A stretch of DNA of 64,000 nt from a virus. Under the pieces are notes generated by a model. The model had not been told where the DNA came from and searched no databases. It worked only from the letters and a program-made list of their open reading frames with translations. This document shows positions 24,185 through 32,852 of the stretch, piece by piece. Made by a program: the position numbers and the translations under genes. How positions within the stretch are numbered: position 1 is the stretch's first letter; each line of letters begins with the position of its first letter. The stretch is taken from the IMG/VR virus record IMGVR_UViG_3300009180_000021, positions 87,783-151,782 of that record, one strand, 5' to 3'.

Positions 24185-25111
24185 TTATAGATAGTCTTCA
24201 AATCCGTAGCTTGGTAACTTTTGAAGAGGAAAACCATCAAAACCACTAAATGCATATGATCCATTCATTGCCAACATTCCAGCGGCCACATCAGCATGAA
24301 TTAAAAATGAACCATCTGGAATTGGACCCCATTCTGGATGTCCACCATCATTCCATTTACCCCAGCTATTTTGAACTAAAAAGGCTGGCTCACTACCAGT
24401 ATCATCACATGCTATCCAAGCCATGCAATGTCCCCAACTACCAGATGTTCTGGCAAATCCCTTTTTATCTCTACTATTACTAAATCCATAATTAGAACAT
24501 ACTGCTAATCCATAACCATTAGCAAGAGCATCTCTAGCTTCTTCTACTGTTCGTATTAATGAAGCAGTTTTTATTTGATGGTCGTTTGCTGTGTCTATTA
24601 CTTTATCAGGTAATCCGCGACCGCCCCAGCTAGCCCCTAGACTACCATTATATTTACTAAAGTCAGCAACACCTGGATAGTTTTTTCTTACTACTATTCC
24701 ACCGATCTTACTAACAAACTCTGCGGCTCTAGAGCAACTCATACCTTCACCGGAAAATCCTCTTGCTCCATAGATAGCCTCTGTTGCTCCTTTTGCTATC
24801 CAATCCTCTCTCTCATTACCAATATCTATTTCTACTGCTCGCGTAACATCACAAGCGTTTCGTGTTCCATGGCTCACACAATCTCCAGTAGTTTGTCTTT
24901 CATTATAAGGATTTTTATCAAACTTTAATACACTCTTATATGGTGTTGAGAGTTTACCCTTACCACTACCGCTAATTTTTTTACTAGCATCACCAAATAA
25001 TGGATACTTTGAAGTTTCCATCAAATGATCATAGACATGCTGCTCCCATATGCATCCGCTGAATCCCTTGCGATAATTATCGTATAGTTCTTTTGGAGAT
25101 AGTCTAGGCAT
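24185..25111 (-). CDS. papain-family (C1-like) cysteine peptidase
   Basis: 308 aa. Full catalytic set: oxyanion Q73, nucleophile C78 (TTGDCVSHGT), H228 (GSWGHCMAW) and N248 (VQNSWGKW). There is no signal peptide or long prodomain, so it is made in active form in the cytoplasm and would need a holin-like partner for release. It lies among membrane proteins. Likely roles are cleaving peptide or protein in the envelope during lysis or protein processing. Coupled by TAATG to the gene upstream. Confidence 0.88.
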   Translation of the reverse strand: MPRLSPKELYDNYRKGFSGCIWEQHVYDHLMETSKYPLFGDASKKISGSGKGKLSTPYKSVLKFDKNPYNERQTTGDCVSHGTRNACDVTRAVEIDIGNEREDWIAKGATEAIYGARGFSGEGMSCSRAAEFVSKIGGIVVRKNYPGVADFSKYNGSLGASWGGRGLPDKVIDTANDHQIKTASLIRTVEEARDALANGYGLAVCSNYGFSNSRDKKGFARTSGSWGHCMAWIACDDTGSEPAFLVQNSWGKWNDGGHPEWGPIPDGSFLIHADVAAGMLAMNGSYAFSGFDGFPLQKLPSYGFEDYL

Positions 25112-25605
25112 TATTTTGAACCTTCGTTACAAGACCAAGCTAAAGCATTAAGACCTTCTACAGCTTTAACTCTTAGCTCTTTGGATAATAGAATTTGATC
25201 ATCACCAATTGAAGCAACAACCACTTCTTTTGCTTCTTTTGCTAAATTGGGATACTTACCTTTAATATCTAGTCTAAGCATGATACCGGCTAGACTATTA
25301 GCTTGACGAATTTCTTCGGTACTTTTAATTACCTGATCTTCACCATCAAGTTCAACTAGCTTTGCTAAATCAAGATATAGATCTCTGAGTCTTTTAGCTT
25401 CTGATTTAACTCCTGCTTCTTTCAAAACAGCAATAACATCTTCGGCTTCTTTTTTAACTGTCTCATCAGTTGGTGCGGATAATTCCAGAACATCAACAGA
25501 TACTGGTCTATTTGGTAAAAAATTAAATCCTGAAAGATCAAACTTAGCCAGACCAACTAGAATCAATAAACCAGCAACTATAAGTAATAGATTATTGTTT
25601 TTCAT
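25111..25605 (-). CDS. membrane-anchored helical protein
   Basis: About 164 aa. One N-terminal membrane anchor (LLLIVAGLLILVGLAKF) followed by a periplasmic-type helical domain with many Lys/Glu heptads. No cysteine lipobox. ATG at 25605 is preferred to GTG at 25611. Could play an inner-membrane spanin-like part, but no outer partner is evident. Confidence 0.65.
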   Translation of the reverse strand: MKNNNLLLIVAGLLILVGLAKFDLSGFNFLPNRPVSVDVLELSAPTDETVKKEAEDVIAVLKEAGVKSEAKRLRDLYLDLAKLVELDGEDQVIKSTEEIRQANSLAGIMLRLDIKGKYPNLAKEAKEVVVASIGDDQILLSKELRVKAVEGLNALAWSCNEGSK

Positions 25606-25607
25606 AA

Positions 25608-26003
25608 TCACTTTTCCTCTTTCTTAGCACAAACATTAGGACTTAAAAATGGAAACATTTGATCAGCAACCTTAACTGCTTCAGCACAACCACTCTTATC
25701 TGCTAAGTCTCGTGTTTGTTTCCACGATACTACTAGCTTAAAGAACGTATCTTCTTTGCTATCAGCTATTACTTTTGGCAACACAACAGGATCAACCTTT
25801 GGAACATCTACTGTTGGAAGTTTAACACCACCATTAGAGAATAATCCCTTTACCCTATCGGCTAATGAACCCAATAGTTGCTGTACTGGACTTAACTTAT
25901 CCTTAAACAATACCCATAGAACTAAACCTACACCGGCGTAAAGAGCCAAATCCGTTGTGCTCAATTTGCTACTAAACTCTTGGAAGCTCTCTGTAAAATT
26001 CAT
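25608..26003 (-). CDS. membrane protein of the lysis-like cassette
   Basis: 131 aa. One membrane segment (LALYAGVGLVLWVLF), a Pro/Val-rich linker (VPKVDPVVLPKV) and a C-terminal helical domain with two cysteines (GCAEAVK and NVCAKK). Pairs with the two neighbouring membrane genes. Function unknown. Confidence 0.65.
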   Translation of the reverse strand: MNFTESFQEFSSKLSTTDLALYAGVGLVLWVLFKDKLSPVQQLLGSLADRVKGLFSNGGVKLPTVDVPKVDPVVLPKVIADSKEDTFFKLVVSWKQTRDLADKSGCAEAVKVADQMFPFLSPNVCAKKEEK

Positions 26004-26018
26004 TTTATATTCCTCGTT

Positions 26019-26450
26019 TTATTTATCTGAAATTTTTGGTACATTATCTACACTTGGATCAACAGTATTGGGATCCAAAAACACACCGGTTTGTCTGAAA
26101 ATTTCAACCATAGAATCTATAGTTGAACTTACCAATAACATCAAAAGAGCTTTGATGTACTTTTGTATAATAGGCTGTAAAGCAGATGGAACATATGGGA
26201 TGTTCACTACTAAGAAAACTTTATCATAAAAATTGCTTATCATATTCAAAGCAATCTCTTTTTTATTTGACCCTTTAAGAGAAGGATTGTTATCTTCTAT
26301 AACTTGTACCGTATCTGCTACTGCAAGTTGTAAGATTCCCCATGCTTGATTTACAGCTACTGACTTATTACTACTTAATGACTTTTTGACTTTATTAATG
26401 AGATCTTCTAATTTAGAAAAAAGCTCAATACTCAAGATTGTACTATCCAT
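26019..26450 (-). CDS. membrane-associated helical protein
   Basis: 143 aa. The C-terminal half has a hydrophobic region (PIIQKYIKALLMLLVSSTID) preceded by NIPYVPSALQ, a pattern I recall in phage proteins next to holins. Preceded by AAGGAG and a late-type motif (26472-26482). Confidence 0.62.
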   Translation of the reverse strand: MDSTILSIELFSKLEDLINKVKKSLSSNKSVAVNQAWGILQLAVADTVQVIEDNNPSLKGSNKKEIALNMISNFYDKVFLVVNIPYVPSALQPIIQKYIKALLMLLVSSTIDSMVEIFRQTGVFLDPNTVDPSVDNVPKISDK

Positions 26451-26471
26451 AAAAACTCCTTATTGTTAATA

Positions 26472-26482
26472 TATAATACACC
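26472..26482 (-). promoter_or_regulatory. late-type promoter motif
   Basis: Minus strand GGTGTATTATA (26482-26472), 22-32 nt before the ATG at 26450, followed by AAGGAG. Confidence 0.6.
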
Positions 26483-26493
26483 AAAGAAAGAAA

Positions 26494-26832
26494 TTAGGTC
26501 AATCCCTGATCTGTAATTTCAGTAGTTGGTTTCTTTTTAGTTGTTTTTTTCTTTTTACTTTTAGAGTTGCGACTATTAGCTATTTTTCTTTCTTCTGGAG
26601 TTGCTGTGCTCCACCAAGTTTTCTTAAGGTCTGTTCGTCCCTTAACATACTTAAATAATACTGTTAATTGTCCTATAATAAGTATAGTAGCTTCTAGACC
26701 TCTGCTTGTTTCTTGAATAAGGTCTTCCTTTTGAGAATTTTCTCCAATAAGACCCATTAGATACAAACCACTAAAAATAAAACTTACCATAGTGAACCAG
26801 AATTCACTAGTTTTATAGCCAGGTTTTACCAT
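26494..26832 (-). CDS. phage holin-like protein
   Basis: 112 aa. Two hydrophobic segments (FWFTMVSFIFSGLYLMGLIG and ATILIIGQLTVLFKYV) with a short charged loop between and a long Lys-rich C-terminal tail (KSKKKKTTKKKP), typical of phage holins. The N-terminal charged part (MVKPGYKTSEF) is common in this class. It has a late-type motif 41-51 nt upstream. Confidence 0.75.
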   Translation of the reverse strand: MVKPGYKTSEFWFTMVSFIFSGLYLMGLIGENSQKEDLIQETSRGLEATILIIGQLTVLFKYVKGRTDLKKTWWSTATPEERKIANSRNSKSKKKKTTKKKPTTEITDQGLT

Positions 26833-26872
26833 TTTAATACTCCAATTAAAGATAAATATATCAGTATCAGAA

Positions 26873-26883
26873 TATAATACACC
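26873..26883 (-). promoter_or_regulatory. late-type promoter motif (holin)
   Basis: Minus strand GGTGTATTATA (26883-26873), directly after the stop of the large tail gene and 41-51 nt before the holin ATG. Confidence 0.6.
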
Positions 26884-26891
26884 GGTTATTA

Positions 26892-29800
26892 TTATGTATT
26901 TTGATCAACAAATCCGAAGCAAACTGTGCAATAGTATTCACTAACAGTATAGTTGAAAGTAACAGTAGTTACTGTACCATCTATTCTGATTATATTATAT
27001 CCTTCTTCTCCAGTAAATTGAGAATATTGAGTACCATTTACCGCATTTTGATATGTAGTATCAATGCTCCAAACTGGAGTAAAAGGAGTAGACACTTGTA
27101 CTGGTACTGATAATCCTGGTTGACCAACACTAGCAAATGCAACTAAGGCATCTGTAACTGGTTGACTAAAAACTGCTGTAAATGTACCATATTGACTATT
27201 TAAAATTTGAGTTCCTGTAAGTGGAACACCATAAGTTTCAGGAAAAGTTGATCCACCAACCATTCCGGGATGAGTTGCCATTCCACCATTACTTTGTGTA
27301 ATCGATATGGTAATATTATTTTGTCCTATTCCTGATGCTGTACTTGAGGTAACAGAATTAATATTCATCCATTGGAATCCTGAACTGCCAAAGCCCGCAG
27401 GCGTTGGGGTGGGAGTTGGGGTTGGAGTTGGGGTTGGAGTTGGAGAAACACAGATTTTTTCAGCAGCATACGGGGTAGGCCAATCTACTAGCCAAGGCCA
27501 GTTTGCGTAACTATATGCTCTAGCAAGTTCTCCGTTTGTCGTATTTGTATACAGCCATAAACCAGTTTCATAACGAACGGTTTCATTTCCGTAAGTATAA
27601 GTTTCGCGTCCCCAAGGAGCATATCCAATAGGGGCAAGAATTCTATCACCAGAAACCCACCCTGTCATTTTAACACTAGAAGTTGAATTGAGACAGATGT
27701 CAGGGCCACCTCCGAATACTAAAACATCTCCTAAAAATATTTTAGAAACGTCATCATTTCCTAGCTTAATAGAAGTTATATTAGAATTACTTAAATATAT
27801 TTGACTAAAAAATGTTTCATTAATAGGAGCATGTGAACTTTTTAATACAGTAAATCCTGATGGGGGATTAGATATTACATTATTAATAGAAATTTGACCA
27901 AAGATATTATCGTAAGCATATGGGCCAGCACCAGGATAAACATCTCCAGAAATACCAGAGATATCTATTCCTCCCGATGTTGTCTCTGGGTCTTGTGTTT
28001 CATCACCATTCCAATATCCTCCATCTACCCTAATCCATATCAGATTATTAAGTCTATCTACAGCAACGTCTACAATATTATTGTTTCCTTTAAATTCTAA
28101 ATCTAAACTTATTATATCATTATCATCATACCAAACATCTCCATTGTCATAAAATCCTATAGAATTAGTATCAACTCCCATATAGTCATTTACGTCAAAA
28201 TCATGATTTGATATTCCAACTCCGGTATAACCATCATAATTTCCATAAGTTGTTATCATGCTGAAAATTACTTTTTGCCCATCACTTATTCTATAGTTTG
28301 TTAAAACGGATGTTTCGTTTTCACTATCATCAGATGTAAATGAGGCTGTACAGTTATAATTACTTAATAAGATAAAATCTCCCAAGTAATTTGAATCAAA
28401 TATTAGATCGTTTGGATTGACTGGTGTTGGTGTGGGTGTTGGCGTGGTTGTTTCTGTCGGAGTAGGAGTAGGACTAGGCAATGGTGGAGAAACAACACAA
28501 ACATCTGTAACTCCCGCTCCACCCGTTAAAAGAGGAAAAAATACATGGAGTGGTTGATTTACTGGGTTTGATGAAGTATAAATTAAAGTATTATTTTGGT
28601 AATATTTAACATTTGTTCCATCATAATCAACTTTCCAGATATCATTTACTGATCTAGTAATAGATCCTGGAACATTAACTTGACCACCATATTCATATAT
28701 CTCTAAAAATCCTGGCTGTATATAGAGACCATAAGTTGTATTAATGTAGGTTTCTGAATTTGAAGTTGGAGTATAAGCGAATCCACCCATTAAATAATTG
28801 TCGCTTGCCGATGTCTTAAATGTTACTGAAACTGGACCAGTATAAGTTTCTGTAGAATATGCTGATGCTGTCCATCCTCCTCCGTGGGTACTAATTGCAG
28901 AATTTGAAGTCGTATTAGCATTAAGACCAACCAAAGCAACTGAGTCACAAGTATTACAAGCTGCTATATTTGAAATAGTATTTCCCGAAACCCACATAAA
29001 TGATTTATTTTCATTTGAATAATAATAATATTGGTTTGCAACCACATTAACAATTTGTGATCCTGAAGAATCCAAATAAAAACTCATACTATTAGTAAAT
29101 ATTGAACTTGGAGAATATATTGTTATTTCTCCCCAGCCCTCTGATTCTAAAGTACAAGCTGTTTCATTATCAACCCAACCATACTTATTATTTGAGCCAT
29201 CAGCTTCTCTATATTTTATTGTATATGGATATGGAGCAAAATTACTTGGAGTTGAGGTTGGAGTTACAGTAGGAGTTGAGGTTGGTTCAGATACGCAATC
29301 TACATTAACTCTTTGACCATTGAATGTTCCATTAAAGCCAGGTTGATTACCACAATAAAATCCTTGAGCACAATTAGTTAAAATATTATTCCATACTGAT
29401 TCACTGGAATTCCACTCATAAGTACAATATCCTCTTATTGGACTACTTATAGTAGGAGTTAGTGTTATTGTTTTAGTAATTGTTGGAGTTATACTCGTAG
29501 TTACTGCTGGAGTATGCGTTGGTGTTGGTGTTACTGCTGGAGTGCCAGAATAAACACATGACACATTTACTCTTTGTCCATTAAATGTTCCATTAAATCC
29601 TGGGACACCACCGCACTCATATCCTACATCACAGTTAGTTAAAATATTATTCCATACCGATTCACTTGAGTTCCATTCATAGGTACAATATCCATGAGAT
29701 GGTTGGCTATTAGTAGGAGTTATTGTAGGTGTTACTGTTGGACTTTTTGTTATTGTTGGAGTTATTGTAGCTGTTGGAGTAGGAGATGGATCCACTCCCG

Positions 29801-30443
29801 CAACATCAAAAGCAAAATCTCCATCATTTGATACTGTTATTTTATAATCAGCTGGACTCGATGTAAAATCAGCACTTCCAGGATTTCCAGCGCCAGCTGG
29901 GTTATCGGAAGAAAATACTGAACCGCTATTAATTATAGTTTTAGAGATTGGATTAGAGCTTATATCTTCCAAATATCTTGTATCATTATCATAAAAATCC
30001 ATTAGTAAAACAGAACTGCCTAGTATTGGGGTTGGAACTGCTCTTGATGGAGTATAGCTATTTCCAGTATATAGAGCTTGTCCTTTTACTATATGAAAAT
30101 TAGAAATATATCCTCTAATATTTTTTGATGAAGACGATGAATTTGCATTTCCAATAGTCAATAATCCAGAAGTATCTATTATATTATCTGATGTAAATAC
30201 ATATGTTCTTTTGGCAACTCCAGCAACATATAACTTGACAGTATTGTTATATCTTGTGATAGCAATATGTGTCCAAGTATTGATCGGTATACTAGCGCTT
30301 ACTCCCGACTTGGTACTTCCAGCTAGTTTCAATGTTAATATTGAAGAAGTGTAGGTTAATGATGTATCATTTCCTATAGCAAAAAAACTAGTTTGAGCCG
30401 ATCCAGAGATTTTAGTCCAGAACTCTATTGTAAAATCTACCAT
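26892..30443 (-). CDS. large tail/adhesin protein: LamG-like lectin, Cys-rich repeats, Pro-Thr linkers
   Basis: 1183 aa. N-terminal concanavalin-like (LamG) domain from FTIEFWTKISG to NIRGYISNFHIVKGQALY. Then alternating domains joined by Pro-Thr-Ser linkers (TPTITPT, and a run of PT repeats near residue 1010). Two near-identical ~50-residue Cys-containing repeats begin GYCTYEWNSSESVWNNILTN. Then further beta-sandwich-like domains (YCTVCFGFVDQ at the end). Probably a distal tail fibre or adhesin that binds host surface sugars. The first residue may not be the true start, because LamG domains normally have a few more residues. It lies 13 nt from the gene upstream. Confidence 0.75.
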   Translation of the reverse strand: MVDFTIEFWTKISGSAQTSFFAIGNDTSLTYTSSILTLKLAGSTKSGVSASIPINTWTHIAITRYNNTVKLYVAGVAKRTYVFTSDNIIDTSGLLTIGNANSSSSSKNIRGYISNFHIVKGQALYTGNSYTPSRAVPTPILGSSVLLMDFYDNDTRYLEDISSNPISKTIINSGSVFSSDNPAGAGNPGSADFTSSPADYKITVSNDGDFAFDVAGVDPSPTPTATITPTITKSPTVTPTITPTNSQPSHGYCTYEWNSSESVWNNILTNCDVGYECGGVPGFNGTFNGQRVNVSCVYSGTPAVTPTPTHTPAVTTSITPTITKTITLTPTISSPIRGYCTYEWNSSESVWNNILTNCAQGFYCGNQPGFNGTFNGQRVNVDCVSEPTSTPTVTPTSTPSNFAPYPYTIKYREADGSNNKYGWVDNETACTLESEGWGEITIYSPSSIFTNSMSFYLDSSGSQIVNVVANQYYYYSNENKSFMWVSGNTISNIAACNTCDSVALVGLNANTTSNSAISTHGGGWTASAYSTETYTGPVSVTFKTSASDNYLMGGFAYTPTSNSETYINTTYGLYIQPGFLEIYEYGGQVNVPGSITRSVNDIWKVDYDGTNVKYYQNNTLIYTSSNPVNQPLHVFFPLLTGGAGVTDVCVVSPPLPSPTPTPTETTTPTPTPTPVNPNDLIFDSNYLGDFILLSNYNCTASFTSDDSENETSVLTNYRISDGQKVIFSMITTYGNYDGYTGVGISNHDFDVNDYMGVDTNSIGFYDNGDVWYDDNDIISLDLEFKGNNNIVDVAVDRLNNLIWIRVDGGYWNGDETQDPETTSGGIDISGISGDVYPGAGPYAYDNIFGQISINNVISNPPSGFTVLKSSHAPINETFFSQIYLSNSNITSIKLGNDDVSKIFLGDVLVFGGGPDICLNSTSSVKMTGWVSGDRILAPIGYAPWGRETYTYGNETVRYETGLWLYTNTTNGELARAYSYANWPWLVDWPTPYAAEKICVSPTPTPTPTPTPTPTPAGFGSSGFQWMNINSVTSSTASGIGQNNITISITQSNGGMATHPGMVGGSTFPETYGVPLTGTQILNSQYGTFTAVFSQPVTDALVAFASVGQPGLSVPVQVSTPFTPVWSIDTTYQNAVNGTQYSQFTGEEGYNIIRIDGTVTTVTFNYTVSEYYCTVCFGFVDQNT
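27396..27448 (+). repeat. GT-rich minisatellite encoding Pro-Thr linker
   Basis: Plus strand repeats of GTTGGG and GTTGGA encode the Pro-Thr run on the minus strand. The units differ by single bases. Four runs of three or more Gs lie close together (27406-27442), so the plus strand could form a G-quadruplex. Such tracts are prone to length change. Confidence 0.6.
29290..29440 (-). repeat. Cys-rich domain repeat, copy 2
   Basis: About 150 bp encoding GYCTYEWNSSESVWNNILTN, then CAQGFYCGNQPGFNG and FNGQRVNVDCV. Nearly identical to the copy at 29550-29700 except around the third and fourth cysteines. Duplicated adhesin domain within the tail gene. Confidence 0.7.
29550..29700 (-). repeat. Cys-rich domain repeat, copy 1
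   Basis: Encodes GYCTYEWNSSESVWNNILTN, then CDVGYECGGVPGFNG and FNGQRVNVSCV. The two copies are separated by a Pro-Thr linker. They differ in the middle loop, which suggests recent duplication followed by change. Confidence 0.7.
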
Positions 30444-30456
30444 GAGAGATCCTTAA

Positions 30457-31584
30457 TTATTGGATGACATATAATGTACTAGGATCTTTTGTTCCTAAAG
30501 AGTCATAATCACTTTGAGAAATACTAACCATATTAACTATACGTGTAGAGTTTGGCACTAAATTAGTATCACTAACTACACCAGCAGTTTTTTGAGATGT
30601 TCCATCAGAGAAAGTTATACCTTCTCCTTTATAATACTTATTTAGTTTTTGACGGATATAAGTAACGGCTCCACCATTGCTATCTGCTTGCCAGTTAGTA
30701 AAATAAATCTTGTAATACTCATCATTGATGGTATCATGCATCACATATTCTTTATCTAATACATGATTACCAAGATGGCCGTTTGATGCGGCATAAAAGG
30801 TCTGATATTCCCTTCCTTCTAAGTCGGCTAAGTCTCCCCAACCCTCACTATTCCATTCTGTACCTGATGGGCTGATCGATGGATTGAAAACTGTTTCGCT
30901 AAAGATATTATAGATGCCTTTATTATTTGATCTTGTTATAACTAATCCAGTATCAATTTCATCAACTTCTGAGCCATGACTAGTGTGCTCGAATGTAATT
31001 TCTGGCTGATCAACCCATAGTGGTGTTCTGATATATTTAAAACCGCCACCTAAACTATTCTCTTGATTTCCAGGTTGCCAGAAACTAAAATCGAATTTGT
31101 GATACTTATCATTTTGAATATCATGCATAACTAATTTGGCATTAGTAATTTCTTCACCAATTTGCCAATTATTCAAAACATCATTTAATGTCGTATATGA
31201 TCTTTCAGTAATATCACTAAAATCATCCCATCCATCAACATTCCATTCTGCTCCAGACGGAGATGTGTACGGATTAACTTCTGTTTCAGAAAAAGTGTTG
31301 TATAAAGGTCCCCAAAGACCTCTGGTTAAAATTAGATTATCCTCAATATGGTCAACAACATCTCCATAATTGGGTTTATAAACAGTTACCGATGGACCAG
31401 CATAATATCTATTGCCTAAAAAGTCATTAGCAACATAAGGAAGATTATTCCAAGTATCTGTTCCATTTCCTATCTTTAACTTATTTGTATCAGTTTCAAA
31501 TCCTGGTTCGCCCAATAAGAGTATAGGATTAATAGTAGTCCAGTTTGTTGACGAGTCTCTTCTTAGACGAATAGTAACACTCAT
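30457..31584 (-). CDS. tail protein with tropism-determinant-like N-terminus and internal duplication
   Basis: 375 aa. Begins SVTIRLRRDSSTNWTTINPI, then LLLGEPGFETDTNKLKIGNG, the N-terminal fold of phage major tropism determinant/hyaluronidase-type tail proteins. Two related ~115-residue units follow (the first with ILTRGLWGPLYNTFSETEVNP, the second with VITRSNNKGIYNIFSETVFNP). The end (TLYVIQ) is a common C-terminal motif of tail fibres. Coupled by TAATG to the gene upstream and 13 nt before the LamG gene. Host recognition is the likely role. Confidence 0.8.
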   Translation of the reverse strand: MSVTIRLRRDSSTNWTTINPILLLGEPGFETDTNKLKIGNGTDTWNNLPYVANDFLGNRYYAGPSVTVYKPNYGDVVDHIEDNLILTRGLWGPLYNTFSETEVNPYTSPSGAEWNVDGWDDFSDITERSYTTLNDVLNNWQIGEEITNAKLVMHDIQNDKYHKFDFSFWQPGNQENSLGGGFKYIRTPLWVDQPEITFEHTSHGSEVDEIDTGLVITRSNNKGIYNIFSETVFNPSISPSGTEWNSEGWGDLADLEGREYQTFYAASNGHLGNHVLDKEYVMHDTINDEYYKIYFTNWQADSNGGAVTYIRQKLNKYYKGEGITFSDGTSQKTAGVVSDTNLVPNSTRIVNMVSISQSDYDSLGTKDPSTLYVIQ

Positions 31585-31805
31585 TATGCATTACCTCCAT
31601 TAATTCCATCAATCACACTAACAAAAATACCATTATAAAATCTATTACCATATTTGTTTTGAATATCAGAAATAATGGGAGTATTTTTAACATACGTATC
31701 ATTAAGGCCATATTGACCTCTAAATGTTGAAGATACTATCATGCTACCGTTTTTGATTGGATTTTCATCAATTGCTGTAGTAATATCTGTGAATGGTCTT
31801 GACAT
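31584..31805 (-). CDS. small structural-type protein
   Basis: 73 aa from the ATG at 31805 (GGAG 6 nt upstream; an earlier ATG at 31817 contains that ribosome-binding site). Contains GSMIVSSTFRGQYGLNDTYVK and FYNGIFVSVIDGIN, beta-rich. Probably a small virion component next to the tail gene. No family recognised. Confidence 0.65.
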   Translation of the reverse strand: MSRPFTDITTAIDENPIKNGSMIVSSTFRGQYGLNDTYVKNTPIISDIQNKYGNRFYNGIFVSVIDGINGGNA

Positions 31806-31840
31806 TTTAATCTCCAATTTGAATTGGTGGTTGGACTAGT

Positions 31841-31852
31841 TATAGATACACC
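31841..31852 (-). promoter_or_regulatory. late-type promoter motif (tail operon)
   Basis: Minus strand GGTGTATCTATA (31852-31841), 36-47 nt before the ATG at 31805. It would start transcription of the small structural gene and the two tail genes. Confidence 0.6.
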
Positions 31853-31853
31853 T

Positions 31854-32174
31854 TTAGGGTCTTTCGATTCTATCTTCTAAAGCTTCCAAGGTTTTACTTA
31901 ACATAGCAATCTGAATTTTTAATTCGTTCATTACTTCGGTATTTCTCTGTAAAGCATTAGCGAAAGCAGCTTGAGTCTCTTTATTAGTATTTAATCTTTC
32001 CATAATAAATTGACGATCATGATTATATGGAGATTGAGTTTCAATCATGACTAATACTTCTGCTTTTGTGGTCATATTTCTTCCTATAGCCACCCAAAAA
32101 CCAACCATCGTAACAATTATACCAATACTTGTTGTTGCTATGTTTTCCCAGAAGTGGATAATGGTTTCTGACAT
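31854..32174 (-). CDS. membrane protein with coiled coil
   Basis: 106 aa from ATG 32174 (TTG at 32201 would overlap the structured region upstream). One membrane segment near the N-terminus (TSIGIIVTMVGFWVAIGRN), then a long helical C-terminal part (MNELKIQIAMLSKTLEALED) typical of coiled coils. Looks like a small phage membrane or holin-type protein in a structural setting. Confidence 0.6.
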   Translation of the reverse strand: MSETIIHFWENIATTSIGIIVTMVGFWVAIGRNMTTKAEVLVMIETQSPYNHDRQFIMERLNTNKETQAAFANALQRNTEVMNELKIQIAMLSKTLEALEDRIERP

Positions 32175-32199
32175 ATGTTTATCTTTCTTTAAAGTAAAC

Positions 32200-32241
32200 A
32201 AGCCAACGACACTTACGCATCATTGGCTTATTTATGTCGTT
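32200..32241 (-). promoter_or_regulatory. overlapping inverted repeats between structural genes (hairpin or pseudoknot)
   Basis: Two 7-bp inverted repeats interlock: AAGCCAA (32200-32206) with TTGGCTT (32223-32229), and AACGACA (32205-32211) with TGTCGTT (32235-32241). In RNA order (minus) they alternate, the layout of a pseudoknot or of two competing hairpins. After the TTGGCTT/AAGCCAA stem the minus strand is T-rich (GTTTACTTT), so it may act as a terminator or transcript 3' end for the gene ending at 32259. Confidence 0.5.
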
Positions 32242-32258
32242 TATACTACGTTAAATTA

Positions 32259-32804
32259 TTAGGCAGAAGTCTTGGCGTGGTAGGAATCTACTGTTGCTAC
32301 ATTACTACCGGTCTGATATGTCAACTTACCTGGAACAGCGGATGTTGGATTAGCAGCTACGTCATTACCTAAACTATCTGTAGCTGTTGTAATAGCCCCA
32401 CTGAATGCTCCAGTATACATATTGAAACCAGCTCTAAAAGCAGTTGCTGTTCTATTGGTGGTAAACGATTCAATCTTATGAATACTTCTTGTTACCTTAT
32501 CAGCTCCTTTTAGAATAGCAGTATTGCCTACACCAGCTAGCTCAGTTGTGATTTTAGCACTAATTGGCTTAACATGATTATGAGCAAATGTACCACCAGT
32601 GACAGATTTTGTATTTCCAACTAAATCGCTTTTAACAACGACTGAAGCAAATACTCCAACATCACTACCCTTTGGATTTTGTTTAACAAGATTTCTAACT
32701 GGGTTTGATCCACCAGCTATGATTGAGCCACTATTATTGTTAGTTGATGTACCCTGATAGTAGTTTCCAGTACTAGGATCGCCGTTTTGTTGAATTTGAG
32801 ACAT
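32259..32804 (-). CDS. structural-type protein, Ala/Gly/Thr-rich
   Basis: 181 aa from ATG 32804 (GGAGATTAAA upstream; the earlier ATG at 32816 contains this ribosome-binding site). Rich in Gly, Thr, Ser and Asn, beta-type, with few aromatic residues, as in capsid decoration or tail proteins. Strong ribosome-binding site and late-type motif indicate high late expression. No family recognised. Confidence 0.65.
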   Translation of the reverse strand: MSQIQQNGDPSTGNYYQGTSTNNNSGSIIAGGSNPVRNLVKQNPKGSDVGVFASVVVKSDLVGNTKSVTGGTFAHNHVKPISAKITTELAGVGNTAILKGADKVTRSIHKIESFTTNRTATAFRAGFNMYTGAFSGAITTATDSLGNDVAANPTSAVPGKLTYQTGSNVATVDSYHAKTSA

Positions 32805-32842
32805 TTTAATCTCCATTATTGAAAGTGGTTAGGGTTCTAAAA

Positions 32843-32852
32843 GATATACCCC
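32843..32852 (-). promoter_or_regulatory. late-type promoter motif, diverged
   Basis: Minus strand GGGGTATATC (32852-32843), matching the copy at 37533 in GTATATCTT but with GG replacing GT at the front. It lies 39-48 nt before the structural gene start. Confidence 0.45.

Noticed and set aside
27307-27510. Plus-strand frame with Gly-Val repeats
   Set aside because: Antisense reading of the Pro-Thr linker of the tail gene.
27396-29780. CRISPR-like or direct repeat array
   Set aside because: The repeats encode protein linkers and duplicated adhesin domains; no regular spacer pattern.
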